NCBI GenBank assembly: GCA_016786925.1
Contig: JAEUTU010000038.1
Location: 1-63,766, forward strand
Direction of reading: 5' to 3'
From: Bacteroidia bacterium
Lineage (GTDB): Bacteria; Bacteroidota; Bacteroidia; 2-12-FULL-35-15
Length of the DNA stretch: 63,766 nt
The position numbers and the translations under genes are program-made. Within the stretch, counting starts at the first letter, position 1; each line of letters opens with the position of its first letter. Of this stretch, positions 35,544 to 43,865 are shown in pieces. The notes under the pieces were generated by a model that was given only the letters and a program-made list of their open reading frames with translations, ran no database searches and was not told the DNA's origin.

Positions 35544-38500
35544 TTGAAAGCACATCAACAAAAAATAATTGCATTTCTCTTTTTTGCACTGCAAACTATT
35601 TTTTGCTTTCCACAAGCCTATCAATTCAAAACATACGGTGTTGACAATGGTGTTACACAACCTTATGTGTATTCTATTTGTCAGGACAAGAATGGCTATC
35701 TCTGGATAGGAACAGGAGAAGGTTTTTGCAAATTTGATGGGATCACCTTTAAAACATTCTATACAAAGGAAGGATTAAGCGATAACTTTATTACTACAAC
35801 CTATAAAGACAAAAACAGGAATCTATGGATTGGGCATAATCAAGGGAGCATTACATTCTTTGATGGAAAAATGTTTAAAGCGATCAATACTTCAGGATTT
35901 GCAAAAAGTCCTGTTACCTGCATTACCGGTGATGACAAAGGAAACATTTGGTGTGCCACACAAAATGATGGGATCTACAAGATCAGCAAGGATTTTGAAG
36001 TCTCTGTTTTTAAGATCGAGTTTGATCAGGATAATCTTTTTTCTATTGCCATCACCAAAAAAAATCAATTGTTAGTAGGAACAGCTGAAGGGTTAAAAGT
36101 TTTCGAACTGATCGGGGAAGAAAGAAAACCTAAATATATTTCTACTATCGCAGATATTCCCGAAACAAGGATCAACTGCATTGTAAGAAAAAACAATTCC
36201 ACCAGTTTTTGGGTAGGAACCTACGATTCCGGATTTTTTCAGCTGACTCCTTCTACAAAAGGGAAAAACGAATTCAAGGCAACAGGGATCAGTCTTCCAT
36301 CAAATATCAGCAACTGCAATGTTCAGTCGATCTATGAAGACAAAGCCTCTAACCTTTGGTTAGCCACCTTCGGAAATGGAGTAGTAAAGATTATGCTGTC
36401 AAAAAACACGCTGAGTTTTAATGAGTTCTTAGTATTCAATGAAGAAAATGGTTTGGGAAATAATTATACCAAAACCATTTATGCCGATCACGAGGATAAC
36501 GTGTGGGTGGGCACTTTTGGTAACGGAGCGGTGATGTTAACCGACAATTTTTTTACATTCTATTCGAATAATAATAGTAACTATACCAACAATATTACTT
36601 CTATTCTTATCAATAATGTTAAGTGGTTTGGTACTGAGATCGGATTACTAAAGATCGATATTGATTCGAAAGAAAAGTTTATGTTCTATACTTCTAAAAA
36701 CGGATTTGTTGATGATAAAGTAACTGCTATTTATAAAAAAGACAGCACCACACTGATTGTTGGAACAGATAAAAAAGGCGCGTATACATTTGATCTGAAA
36801 ACAAATAAATTCAGTCCCATCTTTTTAAATGAAGACGCACTCAGCAACTCTATATCGCACATTACCGGATATGGATCAATTATATTTTTTGCAACAAAAA
36901 ATGGTGTGTTCAAAATTGATCAGGAGAAAAAGATCAACAGTCATTTCACGACCGAGAATGGACTGCCACACAACAATATCAATCAACTCTATCTCGATGA
37001 AAACAAAAACCTGTGGATAGCTACACACAGCAATTTCTTAAGTTGTATTAACAACAAAGAAGAAGTAACCAATAAAAATGTATACAGTGGGAACGACCTG
37101 ATCAACATCACAGGGATCATTAAGGATCTCAACAAAGAATTTTGGTTGGCCACATTCGGAAACGGAGTGTTCCGTATCAAAAAGTCTGGCGAGATCGAAC
37201 GATTCACAACCGGAAATGGATTAAAATCAAATTACTGCTATGGGATCACCAATGATGGCTCAAACAATATCTGGGTAGGACACCGTGGTGGATTGAGCAG
37301 AATAAAAGGAGAGAAACAGCAGATCAGCCGATATGATAAAAATGATGGGATCAATGGTGATTGCAATTACAATTCGCTTGTAAAAGATGCGTTTGGAAAT
37401 GCCTGGTTTGGGACTACTCACGGAGCTATCAAATTCGATCCGCATAAAGACAAGAAAAATCTGATCCCACCTATTATCAATATCGTAAGTATTAAAATAA
37501 ACGATAAAGACCTCGACAGCTTAAAAAACATTGAGTTGGATTATGATAATTACAAGATCCGTTTTGATTTTATCGGGATCAGCTTTAAAGCCAATACCAA
37601 TATTTCCTATCAGTATAAACTAGAAGGATTTGATGCCGATTGGTCGGATAAGACCGATAACAATTATGCACAATACGGTAAGATCAATGATGGGAACTAT
37701 ACGTTTTTGATCAGAGCATTCAACAACGATGGCGTATCAACAGAAATTCCTTTAGCAATCAAATTAATCGTTAAGCCCCCATTCTGGAAACGTTCGTGGT
37801 TCATCATTCTATGCATTTTAATTGTTACATACGGATTCTTCCTGATCATCAAGATCCGCGAACGGAACCATCGTGTTTTCCAGGCACAACTTCAAAAAGC
37901 ACTGAATGAAAAAACGCGGGAGGTGATCGCACAAAAAGACGAGATCGAGAAAAAAAACAAAGACATCACCGATAGTATCCGCTATGCAAAACGTATTCAG
38001 GATGCGATTTTGCCGGGGATCAATAAATTAAAAGATGTTTTCCCGGATTCGTTCATTTTCTTTCAACCACGCGATATTGTGAGTGGTGACTTTTACTGGT
38101 TTGAATTGTATGGCAACAAATTGATCGTTGCTTGTGCCGATGCCACCGGACACGGTGTTCCGGGAGCATTCATGAGTATGATCGGAAACACATTGTTAAA
38201 AGATATCACGTCACGTTCTGAAGTTACATCGCCCGCACATGCATTGGCTGCTCTTGAATTAGAAACAAAGATCCTTTTGCATCAGTTTGACGATGATCCC
38301 GATCAAACCAATGATAGTATCGACTTGATCGTTTGTGAAATAGACATTGAAACTTATTTTGTACGCATCTGCTCAACGAAGCGACCTGTATTTATTTCAA
38401 AGCAAAATGAATTACTGTTGCTGAAAAAAGAAATGTCCTCTTCAAATGACTATGAAACAATAGACATTCAACTGAAAAGCGGTGACATTCTGTATCTCTT

Positions 38501-38696
38501 TACCGATGGTTATCCGGATCAGTTTGGCGGAGAAACAGGTAAAAAGCTAAAAATGTCTAATATTAAAGCTTTGCTGGAAGACATTAAAACACTTCCTTTA
38601 GAGAAACAAGCTATGATCGTTGACCGTTTCTTCAACCGCTGGAAGGAAGGCAATGAGCAGATAGATGATGTATTGTTTATTGGAATTAAACTTTAA
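35544..38696 (+). CDS. 14-blade propeller sensor with divergent SpoIIE-type phosphatase
   Basis: A 1050-aa membrane sensor starting at a TTG, followed by a signal peptide (IIAFLFFALQTIFCFPQA). I count 14 propeller repeats, several atypical (GTFGNGAVML, GTDKKGAYTF). They are followed by a Y_Y_Y domain (INDGNYTFLIRAFNNDGVS), a TM helix (about 755-775), a coiled coil and DITDSIRYAKRIQDAILP. The phosphatase keeps its aspartates (ADATGHGVPGAFMS, FTDGYPDQFGG, EQIDDVLFIGI). It has changed the middle motif shared by the other five (RDGMD becomes NDSID, and YAGANN becomes CSTKRP). It is cotranscribed with the preceding secreted protein and converges with its paralogue. Confidence 0.88.
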   Translation: MKAHQQKIIAFLFFALQTIFCFPQAYQFKTYGVDNGVTQPYVYSICQDKNGYLWIGTGEGFCKFDGITFKTFYTKEGLSDNFITTTYKDKNRNLWIGHNQGSITFFDGKMFKAINTSGFAKSPVTCITGDDKGNIWCATQNDGIYKISKDFEVSVFKIEFDQDNLFSIAITKKNQLLVGTAEGLKVFELIGEERKPKYISTIADIPETRINCIVRKNNSTSFWVGTYDSGFFQLTPSTKGKNEFKATGISLPSNISNCNVQSIYEDKASNLWLATFGNGVVKIMLSKNTLSFNEFLVFNEENGLGNNYTKTIYADHEDNVWVGTFGNGAVMLTDNFFTFYSNNNSNYTNNITSILINNVKWFGTEIGLLKIDIDSKEKFMFYTSKNGFVDDKVTAIYKKDSTTLIVGTDKKGAYTFDLKTNKFSPIFLNEDALSNSISHITGYGSIIFFATKNGVFKIDQEKKINSHFTTENGLPHNNINQLYLDENKNLWIATHSNFLSCINNKEEVTNKNVYSGNDLINITGIIKDLNKEFWLATFGNGVFRIKKSGEIERFTTGNGLKSNYCYGITNDGSNNIWVGHRGGLSRIKGEKQQISRYDKNDGINGDCNYNSLVKDAFGNAWFGTTHGAIKFDPHKDKKNLIPPIINIVSIKINDKDLDSLKNIELDYDNYKIRFDFIGISFKANTNISYQYKLEGFDADWSDKTDNNYAQYGKINDGNYTFLIRAFNNDGVSTEIPLAIKLIVKPPFWKRSWFIILCILIVTYGFFLIIKIRERNHRVFQAQLQKALNEKTREVIAQKDEIEKKNKDITDSIRYAKRIQDAILPGINKLKDVFPDSFIFFQPRDIVSGDFYWFELYGNKLIVACADATGHGVPGAFMSMIGNTLLKDITSRSEVTSPAHALAALELETKILLHQFDDDPDQTNDSIDLIVCEIDIETYFVRICSTKRPVFISKQNELLLLKKEMSSSNDYETIDIQLKSGDILYLFTDGYPDQFGGETGKKLKMSNIKALLEDIKTLPLEKQAMIVDRFFNRWKEGNEQIDDVLFIGIKL

Positions 38697-38703
38697 TGCC
38701 AAT
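38679..38703. other. Palindromic overlap of two convergent phosphatase genes
   Basis: ATTGGAATTAAA and TTTAATGCCAAT form a 12-bp dyad with one mismatch. It spans both stop codons; the coding regions overlap by 11 bp, and each strand encodes the IGIK-type tail of its own phosphatase. Confidence 0.75.
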
Positions 38704-41700
38704 GATCAAGATGTCATCCACTTGCTCCAAATTTCCTTTCCACTGTTCTATCGTTTGATCTAAAACACTTAATTGTGATCCCATTTCTTTATCAGAACTA
38801 CTCAGCAGCAGATCTTGAAATTTTTTGTATTTGAATTTTTTGCCGGATTTGCCGCCAAACTGGTCGGCATAGCCATCAGTAAACAAATAAATACGATCGC
38901 CCAGTTGCAGCTGAAATTCATGATTCGTAAACGCCCTGATCTCATCATTATAGAATGAGCCTATAGGTTGTTTATCGGCTTTTAACACGATCAATTCTCC
39001 CGCACGGACAATCCACAAACTATTGTTTGCTCCAGCATATTGAAGCATCCTCGTTTTAAAATCGATCGCACAAAGTGACATGTCCATTCCATCACGAACG
39101 GCTTGTTCTTCCTTTTGCTGTTTCAACTGTTTCAAGATCCCTTTGTTCATCTCATCCAAAATAGTGGATGGCTTTGTAAGTCCTCGCTCATTCACCGCCT
39201 GATTCAATAAATTATAACCAACAATACTCATGAATGCTCCCGGAACCCCATGCCCGGTACAATCAACAGCTGCAATCAAAGTTTGTCCTTCCGATTGATC
39301 CATCCAATAAAAATCACCACTCACGATGTCTTTCGGCTTGTACAACACAAAAGATTCCGGCAGCATTTTTTTGATCAGGGCCACAGAAGGAAGAATGGCT
39401 TGTTGGATCCGCTTAGCATAAGTAATCGAATCTGTAATGTCTTTATTTTTCCGTTCAATGATATTCTTCTGCAAAACAACTTCATGTGTTCTGTTTTCCA
39501 CCTCTTTTTCCAAAACCCGTTTGTCGCGTTGAAGTTTCTTCGTTCGCAATTGGATGTAAGCATATATGCCTAACAACAATAAAGCGATCATTGTCAAATA
39601 AAACCAGATAGTTTTCCAGAATGGAGGAGCGATCATGATCACAATATAATTTCCTTGTTCATTCCATACGCCATCATTATTTGACCCTTTTACCCTGAAA
39701 ACATATTTTCCCGGATCAAGATTCGTATAGCTTATAAATCGTCTGTTACCCAATTGGATCCAATCTTTATCAAACCCTTCCATCTTACATGCATACTTAT
39801 TTTTTTCTGACGAAGTATAATCAAGTGCTGCAAACTCAAAGGATAAAAAATTATCGGAGTAGTTTAAGTTCAATTCTTTTATAAAAGAAGACACAGTATC
39901 TTTTACGATCTCATTGTTGAATAATTTAATGGAAGTAATATAAACAGGAGGACGGTTGGGATTTTTCTGAATAGAAGAAGGCTCAAATACATTGAATCCA
40001 TTCACTCCCCCAAAATAGATCTTGCCATTGCCGGATCTTAAAAATGCTCCTTGATTAAACTCATTGCTTTGCAAACCATCGCGCACATCAAAGCTTTGAT
40101 AGGTTTTTCTTTTAAAATTATATTTAGATATTCCACCATTGGTGCTAAACCAGAGATTCCCCATATCATCTTCTACGATACCATACACCACAGTATTACA
40201 CAATCCGTCTTTCTCTGTAAAATGAGTAAAGTTCTTTTTTGTTGGATCAAACAAATTATATCCACCACCATCAGTCCCTATCCAAATATTATTTTTAGAG
40301 TCCTGAATGATACATCTTACCCTATCACTATTGATACTTAAAGAATCAGTATCAGAATGTTTGTATCTGACAAATGAATTGTTCGTTTTATCATACACAT
40401 TCAAACCGCCACCATTTGTTCCTGCATAAACAGTTCCTTTATCATCAACCAAAAGCGAGATCACACGATCGTTGCTAATGGACGAAGATTGGGCTGCATC
40501 AAATTTGTAATGGCTGAATTTTTTTGTTTGTATGTCAAATTTATTTAAGCCACCGCCCCATGTTCCTATCCACAAATTTCCTTCTTTGTCTTCCTTTATA
40601 CACCACACATCATCGCTACTGATACTTGATGGATCAGCATCGTTATGTTTAAGTGCACTGAATGATCGCGTTTTTTCATTGAACAGGTTTAAGCCACCAC
40701 CATAGGTTCCCACCCACAAATTGCCTTTCGAATCGCGAAACACACAACGGACAATATCGGCACTGATGGATGTCTTATTTTTTTCATCATGCTTAAAATG
40801 AGTAAAGGATTGTTTGACCGGATCGAACAAGTTCAAGCCGCCACCATAAGTTCCTATCCAAACGGAACCATTATTCTCTTCATAAAAACACATGACCATG
40901 TTCTCTGATAAAGAATTAGGATCGGATTGATTTTGTTTGTAATGTGTGAATCCCTTTTTAACAGGATCAAACACATCCACGCCTCCTCCAAGTGTTCCCA
41001 CCCAAAACAAACCACGATAATCCTGAAAGGCGCACATGATCACGTTATTGCTCAAAGAACCGCTTATTGCGGGATTCATTTTATAACTCGTAAACGTGTT
41101 TGTTTTAGGATCCAGACGACACAAACCATCACCATAACTACCAAACCACATGTTATGATCGGTATCCTCAAATATCACCCAAATATCGTTACTGCAAATT
41201 GAGTTCTTATTCTTCTCCTCTTTTACAAAATGAGTGAATTTAAAATTAACCGGATTGAAGAGATCAACTCCGCCACCACCCGTTCCAATCCAAATACCAC
41301 CCGAGTGATCTTCGTAAATGGCTTTTATTACATTCTTAGAAACAGAGTTTGCATCATCCGGAATATTTAAAAAACGGGTAAAATTTTTTCTTTCCGAATC
41401 AATAAGATTAAAGCCCGCATCTGCAGTCCCCACCCAAACCCGTTCTTTTTTATCAATATAGATACAACTGATCTTGTTACTGCTAATGCTGGTAGGATTC
41501 TTATCAGAAAAACGATAAGGGGTAAATTTTTTTGTTTGTGTATTTAAATAGTTCAAGCCATCCTGTGTTCCCACCCATAAATTATTTCTGCTATCACAAA
41601 CCAAACTCATGATCACATTGTTACTTAGGGAATTTTGATCTGCACTGTCGTTCTTGAAAAAAGAGAATTTTTCCGTCACCGGATCAAATACATTCAAACC

Positions 41701-42012
41701 TCCGCCATAGGTCCCGATCCAAATAAGCCCGTTTTTGTCTTCACATAAGGACTGAATGAAATTGTCGGAAATAGAATTGGGCTCGTTTTGTTTGTGTTTG
41801 TAATATTTAAATGAATAACCATCGTACTTGTTCAAACCGTCTTGTGTCCCGATCCAGATAAACCCTTGTTTATCCTGCATGACACAATTCACGGTGCTTT
41901 GAGAAAGTCCCTGAAGAATAGAAATGTTATTGAACTTTATATTTTGTGCAAAGGATAGAAAACAAAAAAACATTGCAAAAAGTATTGCAATGTTTTTTTT
42001 AGATATGTTCAT
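38686..42012 (-). CDS. 14-blade propeller sensor with SpoIIE-type phosphatase
   Basis: A membrane sensor of about 1108 aa. I prefer the ATG at 42012 (MNISKKNIAILFAMFFCFLS) to an in-frame GTG four codons earlier. Fourteen well-preserved repeats of the GNLWIGTYGGGLNLFD type make two seven-bladed propellers. Then come Y_Y_Y (LDPGKYVFRVKGSNNDGVW), a TM helix (about 775-797), a coiled coil, DITDSITYAKRIQQAILP and an intact phosphatase (VDCTGHGVPGAFMS, FTDGYADQFGG, EQVDDILIIGI). It starts 13 bp after the metZ stop on the same strand, so read-through from metZ is likely. It is the most regular propeller of the set. Confidence 0.9.
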   Translation of the reverse strand: MNISKKNIAILFAMFFCFLSFAQNIKFNNISILQGLSQSTVNCVMQDKQGFIWIGTQDGLNKYDGYSFKYYKHKQNEPNSISDNFIQSLCEDKNGLIWIGTYGGGLNVFDPVTEKFSFFKNDSADQNSLSNNVIMSLVCDSRNNLWVGTQDGLNYLNTQTKKFTPYRFSDKNPTSISSNKISCIYIDKKERVWVGTADAGFNLIDSERKNFTRFLNIPDDANSVSKNVIKAIYEDHSGGIWIGTGGGGVDLFNPVNFKFTHFVKEEKNKNSICSNDIWVIFEDTDHNMWFGSYGDGLCRLDPKTNTFTSYKMNPAISGSLSNNVIMCAFQDYRGLFWVGTLGGGVDVFDPVKKGFTHYKQNQSDPNSLSENMVMCFYEENNGSVWIGTYGGGLNLFDPVKQSFTHFKHDEKNKTSISADIVRCVFRDSKGNLWVGTYGGGLNLFNEKTRSFSALKHNDADPSSISSDDVWCIKEDKEGNLWIGTWGGGLNKFDIQTKKFSHYKFDAAQSSSISNDRVISLLVDDKGTVYAGTNGGGLNVYDKTNNSFVRYKHSDTDSLSINSDRVRCIIQDSKNNIWIGTDGGGYNLFDPTKKNFTHFTEKDGLCNTVVYGIVEDDMGNLWFSTNGGISKYNFKRKTYQSFDVRDGLQSNEFNQGAFLRSGNGKIYFGGVNGFNVFEPSSIQKNPNRPPVYITSIKLFNNEIVKDTVSSFIKELNLNYSDNFLSFEFAALDYTSSEKNKYACKMEGFDKDWIQLGNRRFISYTNLDPGKYVFRVKGSNNDGVWNEQGNYIVIMIAPPFWKTIWFYLTMIALLLLGIYAYIQLRTKKLQRDKRVLEKEVENRTHEVVLQKNIIERKNKDITDSITYAKRIQQAILPSVALIKKMLPESFVLYKPKDIVSGDFYWMDQSEGQTLIAAVDCTGHGVPGAFMSIVGYNLLNQAVNERGLTKPSTILDEMNKGILKQLKQQKEEQAVRDGMDMSLCAIDFKTRMLQYAGANNSLWIVRAGELIVLKADKQPIGSFYNDEIRAFTNHEFQLQLGDRIYLFTDGYADQFGGKSGKKFKYKKFQDLLLSSSDKEMGSQLSVLDQTIEQWKGNLEQVDDILIIGIKV

Positions 42013-42025
42013 TCCTTTGATCACG

Positions 42026-43195
42026 CTATTTCGATTTTTCTATGGCTTGCTCTATATCCGCAATTATATCAATAATATTCTCTAATCCAACTGAAATTCG
42101 GACCAAGCCCGGTGTTATGCCAACAGATAGCCTTTCTTCTTCGGTCAACTTTGCATGAGTTGTTGATGCCGGATGTGTAGCAATCGTTCTTGTATCTCCA
42201 AGATTGGCTGTTAGTGAACACATTTGCAATGCATCTAAAAATCTTCTTCCTCTTTCAATTCCTCCTTTTATTTCGAAAGTAACAATTCCGCCACCCATGC
42301 TCATTTGTCTCTTCGCGATCTCAAACTGAGGATGCGATAATAAAAAAGGATAACGCACTTGTTTCACGTCAGGATGGTTCTCTAAAAGCATGGCCAGTTT
42401 ATGTGCATTCTGCGAATGGCGCTCCATTCTTATAGCCAGCGTTTCTAAACTTTTTGAAAGTGTCCAGGCATTGAAAGGCGATAAAGATGGCCCTGTGCTT
42501 CTACAAAACGTATAGATCTCTTTGATCAATTCTTTTTTACCAACCACAATTCCTCCCAGTACGCGTCCCTGACCGTCAATATATTTTGTAGCTGAATGTG
42601 TAACGATGTGTGCTCCAAATTCAATAGGACGCTGAATGAATGGTGTTGCAAAACAATTGTCAACATTTAAAATAACCTTGTGTTTGTTCGCTAATTTTCC
42701 TAACCATTCCAGATCAATGATGTCCAATCCCGGATTAGAAGGTGTTTCCACAAAGATCATTTTTGTGTTCTTTTGTATCAAGCTTTCCCATGTCTCCGGT
42801 TTGTTCACATCGGCATACGTGTGTTCAATACCATACTTTGGTAATATCTTCGACAATACCGTATGTGTTGATCCAAAGATAGAGCTCGATGCCAGAATAT
42901 GATCACCACTTTTTAGCAATGCCATGAAGCTTGCAAAAATAGCCGACATACCAGATGCTGTTGCATAGCCTGCTTCTGCGCCTTCCAACAAACACATTTT
43001 ATCTACTAGCTCTGTTGAGTTTGGGTTGCTAAAACGACTGTAGATATTGCCTTCCAGCTCGTCTGCAAACATTGCACGCATTTGTTCTGCATCATCAAAT
43101 GTAAAGCTCGATGTTAGGTACATTGGAACAGAGTGTTCTCTGTTGTTTGTTCTATCTGCTTGTGTGCGGATAGCATTGGTCTCCATTTTTTTCAT
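42026..43195 (-). CDS. metZ: O-succinyl/acetylhomoserine sulfhydrylase (trans-sulfuration PLP enzyme)
   Basis: A 389-aa PLP enzyme of the Cys/Met metabolism family that makes homocysteine from an activated homoserine and sulfide. The PLP lysine is in HSATKYIDGQGRVLGG, and the cofactor contacts are in YSRFSNPNSTELVDKM and VDNCFATPFIQRP. An upstream ATG at 43216 is in frame, but the codons between lie in a palindromic repeat, so the ATG at 43195 is preferred (43186 is also possible). metX nearby supplies the acylated substrate. Cystathionine gamma-synthase is the alternative reading. The C-terminal region is typical. Confidence 0.87.
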   Translation of the reverse strand: MKKMETNAIRTQADRTNNREHSVPMYLTSSFTFDDAEQMRAMFADELEGNIYSRFSNPNSTELVDKMCLLEGAEAGYATASGMSAIFASFMALLKSGDHILASSSIFGSTHTVLSKILPKYGIEHTYADVNKPETWESLIQKNTKMIFVETPSNPGLDIIDLEWLGKLANKHKVILNVDNCFATPFIQRPIEFGAHIVTHSATKYIDGQGRVLGGIVVGKKELIKEIYTFCRSTGPSLSPFNAWTLSKSLETLAIRMERHSQNAHKLAMLLENHPDVKQVRYPFLLSHPQFEIAKRQMSMGGGIVTFEIKGGIERGRRFLDALQMCSLTANLGDTRTIATHPASTTHAKLTEEERLSVGITPGLVRISVGLENIIDIIADIEQAIEKSK

Positions 43196-43207
43196 CACCT
43201 CACCTAA

Positions 43208-43224
43208 CCTCTCCAAAGGAGAGG
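43208..43224. repeat. Perfect palindrome CCTCTCC-AAA-GGAGAGG
   Basis: A 7-bp perfect dyad immediately 5' of metZ, of the same family as the elements at 5823-5865 and 43288-43318. Confidence 0.65.
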
Positions 43225-43277
43225 AATTTTAATGTTTATTATTAATCTAATACTTTCAAGTGCTACTTATTAATCCT

Positions 43278-43730
43278 TTAGCTCGCACTCTCCCCTTCGG
43301 GGAGAGATGGAGAGGGGTTTACTGATACTTTATAGGTAATGTTTGCTCCCGCCAATTCAAGCGTTTTTGAAACAGAGCAATATTTGTCCATTGATAACTG
43401 AACGGCACGCTCCGCTTTTTCCTTATCAACTTGTCCTTTTAATTTAAAATGAACAACTACCGTTTTCCATAATGATGGCTCCTTACCTTCTTCACGCTCT
43501 CCTTCAATACTGATCTGAAAATCTTCGATCACCTGCTTTTGTTTTTTTAAGATCAACACGATATCAATAGCGCTACAGCCGCCTAAACCCATGAGTAACA
43601 TTTGCATCGGTCGAACACCTTTGTTATGTCCACCAATGTTTTCACCACCATCCATATGCGCAACATTTCCTGTTTCGCTGATCGCCTCAAAATGAAACGC
43701 ATCATCCAATCGTTTTAGTTCTATTTTCAT
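43278..43730 (-). CDS. OsmC family peroxiredoxin-like protein
   Basis: A 150-aa OsmC/Ohr-fold protein, probably a thiol peroxidase for organic hydroperoxides or a related redox protein. The conserved Cys pair is in LMGLGGCSAIDIVLIL and DKYCSVSKTL. The approximately 13 C-terminal residues (NPSPSLPEGESAS) are encoded by a palindromic intergenic repeat, not by family sequence. The ancestral protein probably ended near TYKVSV. It lies between metZ and metX; OsmC genes often occur by sulfur genes, but a functional link is only suggestive. Confidence 0.87.
   Translation of the reverse strand: MKIELKRLDDAFHFEAISETGNVAHMDGGENIGGHNKGVRPMQMLLMGLGGCSAIDIVLILKKQKQVIEDFQISIEGEREEGKEPSLWKTVVVHFKLKGQVDKEKAERAVQLSMDKYCSVSKTLELAGANITYKVSVNPSPSLPEGESAS
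43288..43318. repeat. Palindromic repeat inside the osmC 3' end
   Basis: CTCTCCCC-TTC-GGGGAGAG (43288-43306) is followed by a third GGAGAGGGG word. It belongs to the same repeat family as at 5823 and 43208. It is translated as the C-terminal tail of the OsmC protein. Confidence 0.7.
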
Positions 43731-43847
43731 ATTATTTTTTCATTGTAAAAGTCTATTCAAAATCGACCAAGGTCTAATCGAGTTTTTATTTTTGTCAACT
43801 CAAGCAAAGTCGAGAACCAAAGGTAAGCAATTGCAGGAAATTTTGTT

Positions 43848-43855
43848 TAGTTTTG
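43848..43855 (+). promoter_or_regulatory. Candidate -7 element of metX
   Basis: TAGTTTTG (TAnnTTTG) lies 10 nt before the metX ATG. The nearest upstream TTG is 14 nt away, somewhat short of normal spacing. Confidence 0.4.
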
Positions 43856-43865
43856 CGGATAGTCA

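Noticed and set aside
43196..43216. Upstream ATG for metZ giving MERLGEV at the N-terminus
   Set aside because: The added codons abut a perfect palindromic repeat, and the family homology begins after the ATG at 43195/43186.
43740..43865. Possible SAM-type riboswitch upstream of metX
   Set aside because: The leader after the -7 element is only about 10 nt and no SAM riboswitch core is visible. A degenerate GTCGAGAAC word there resembles only a dispersed repeat fragment.
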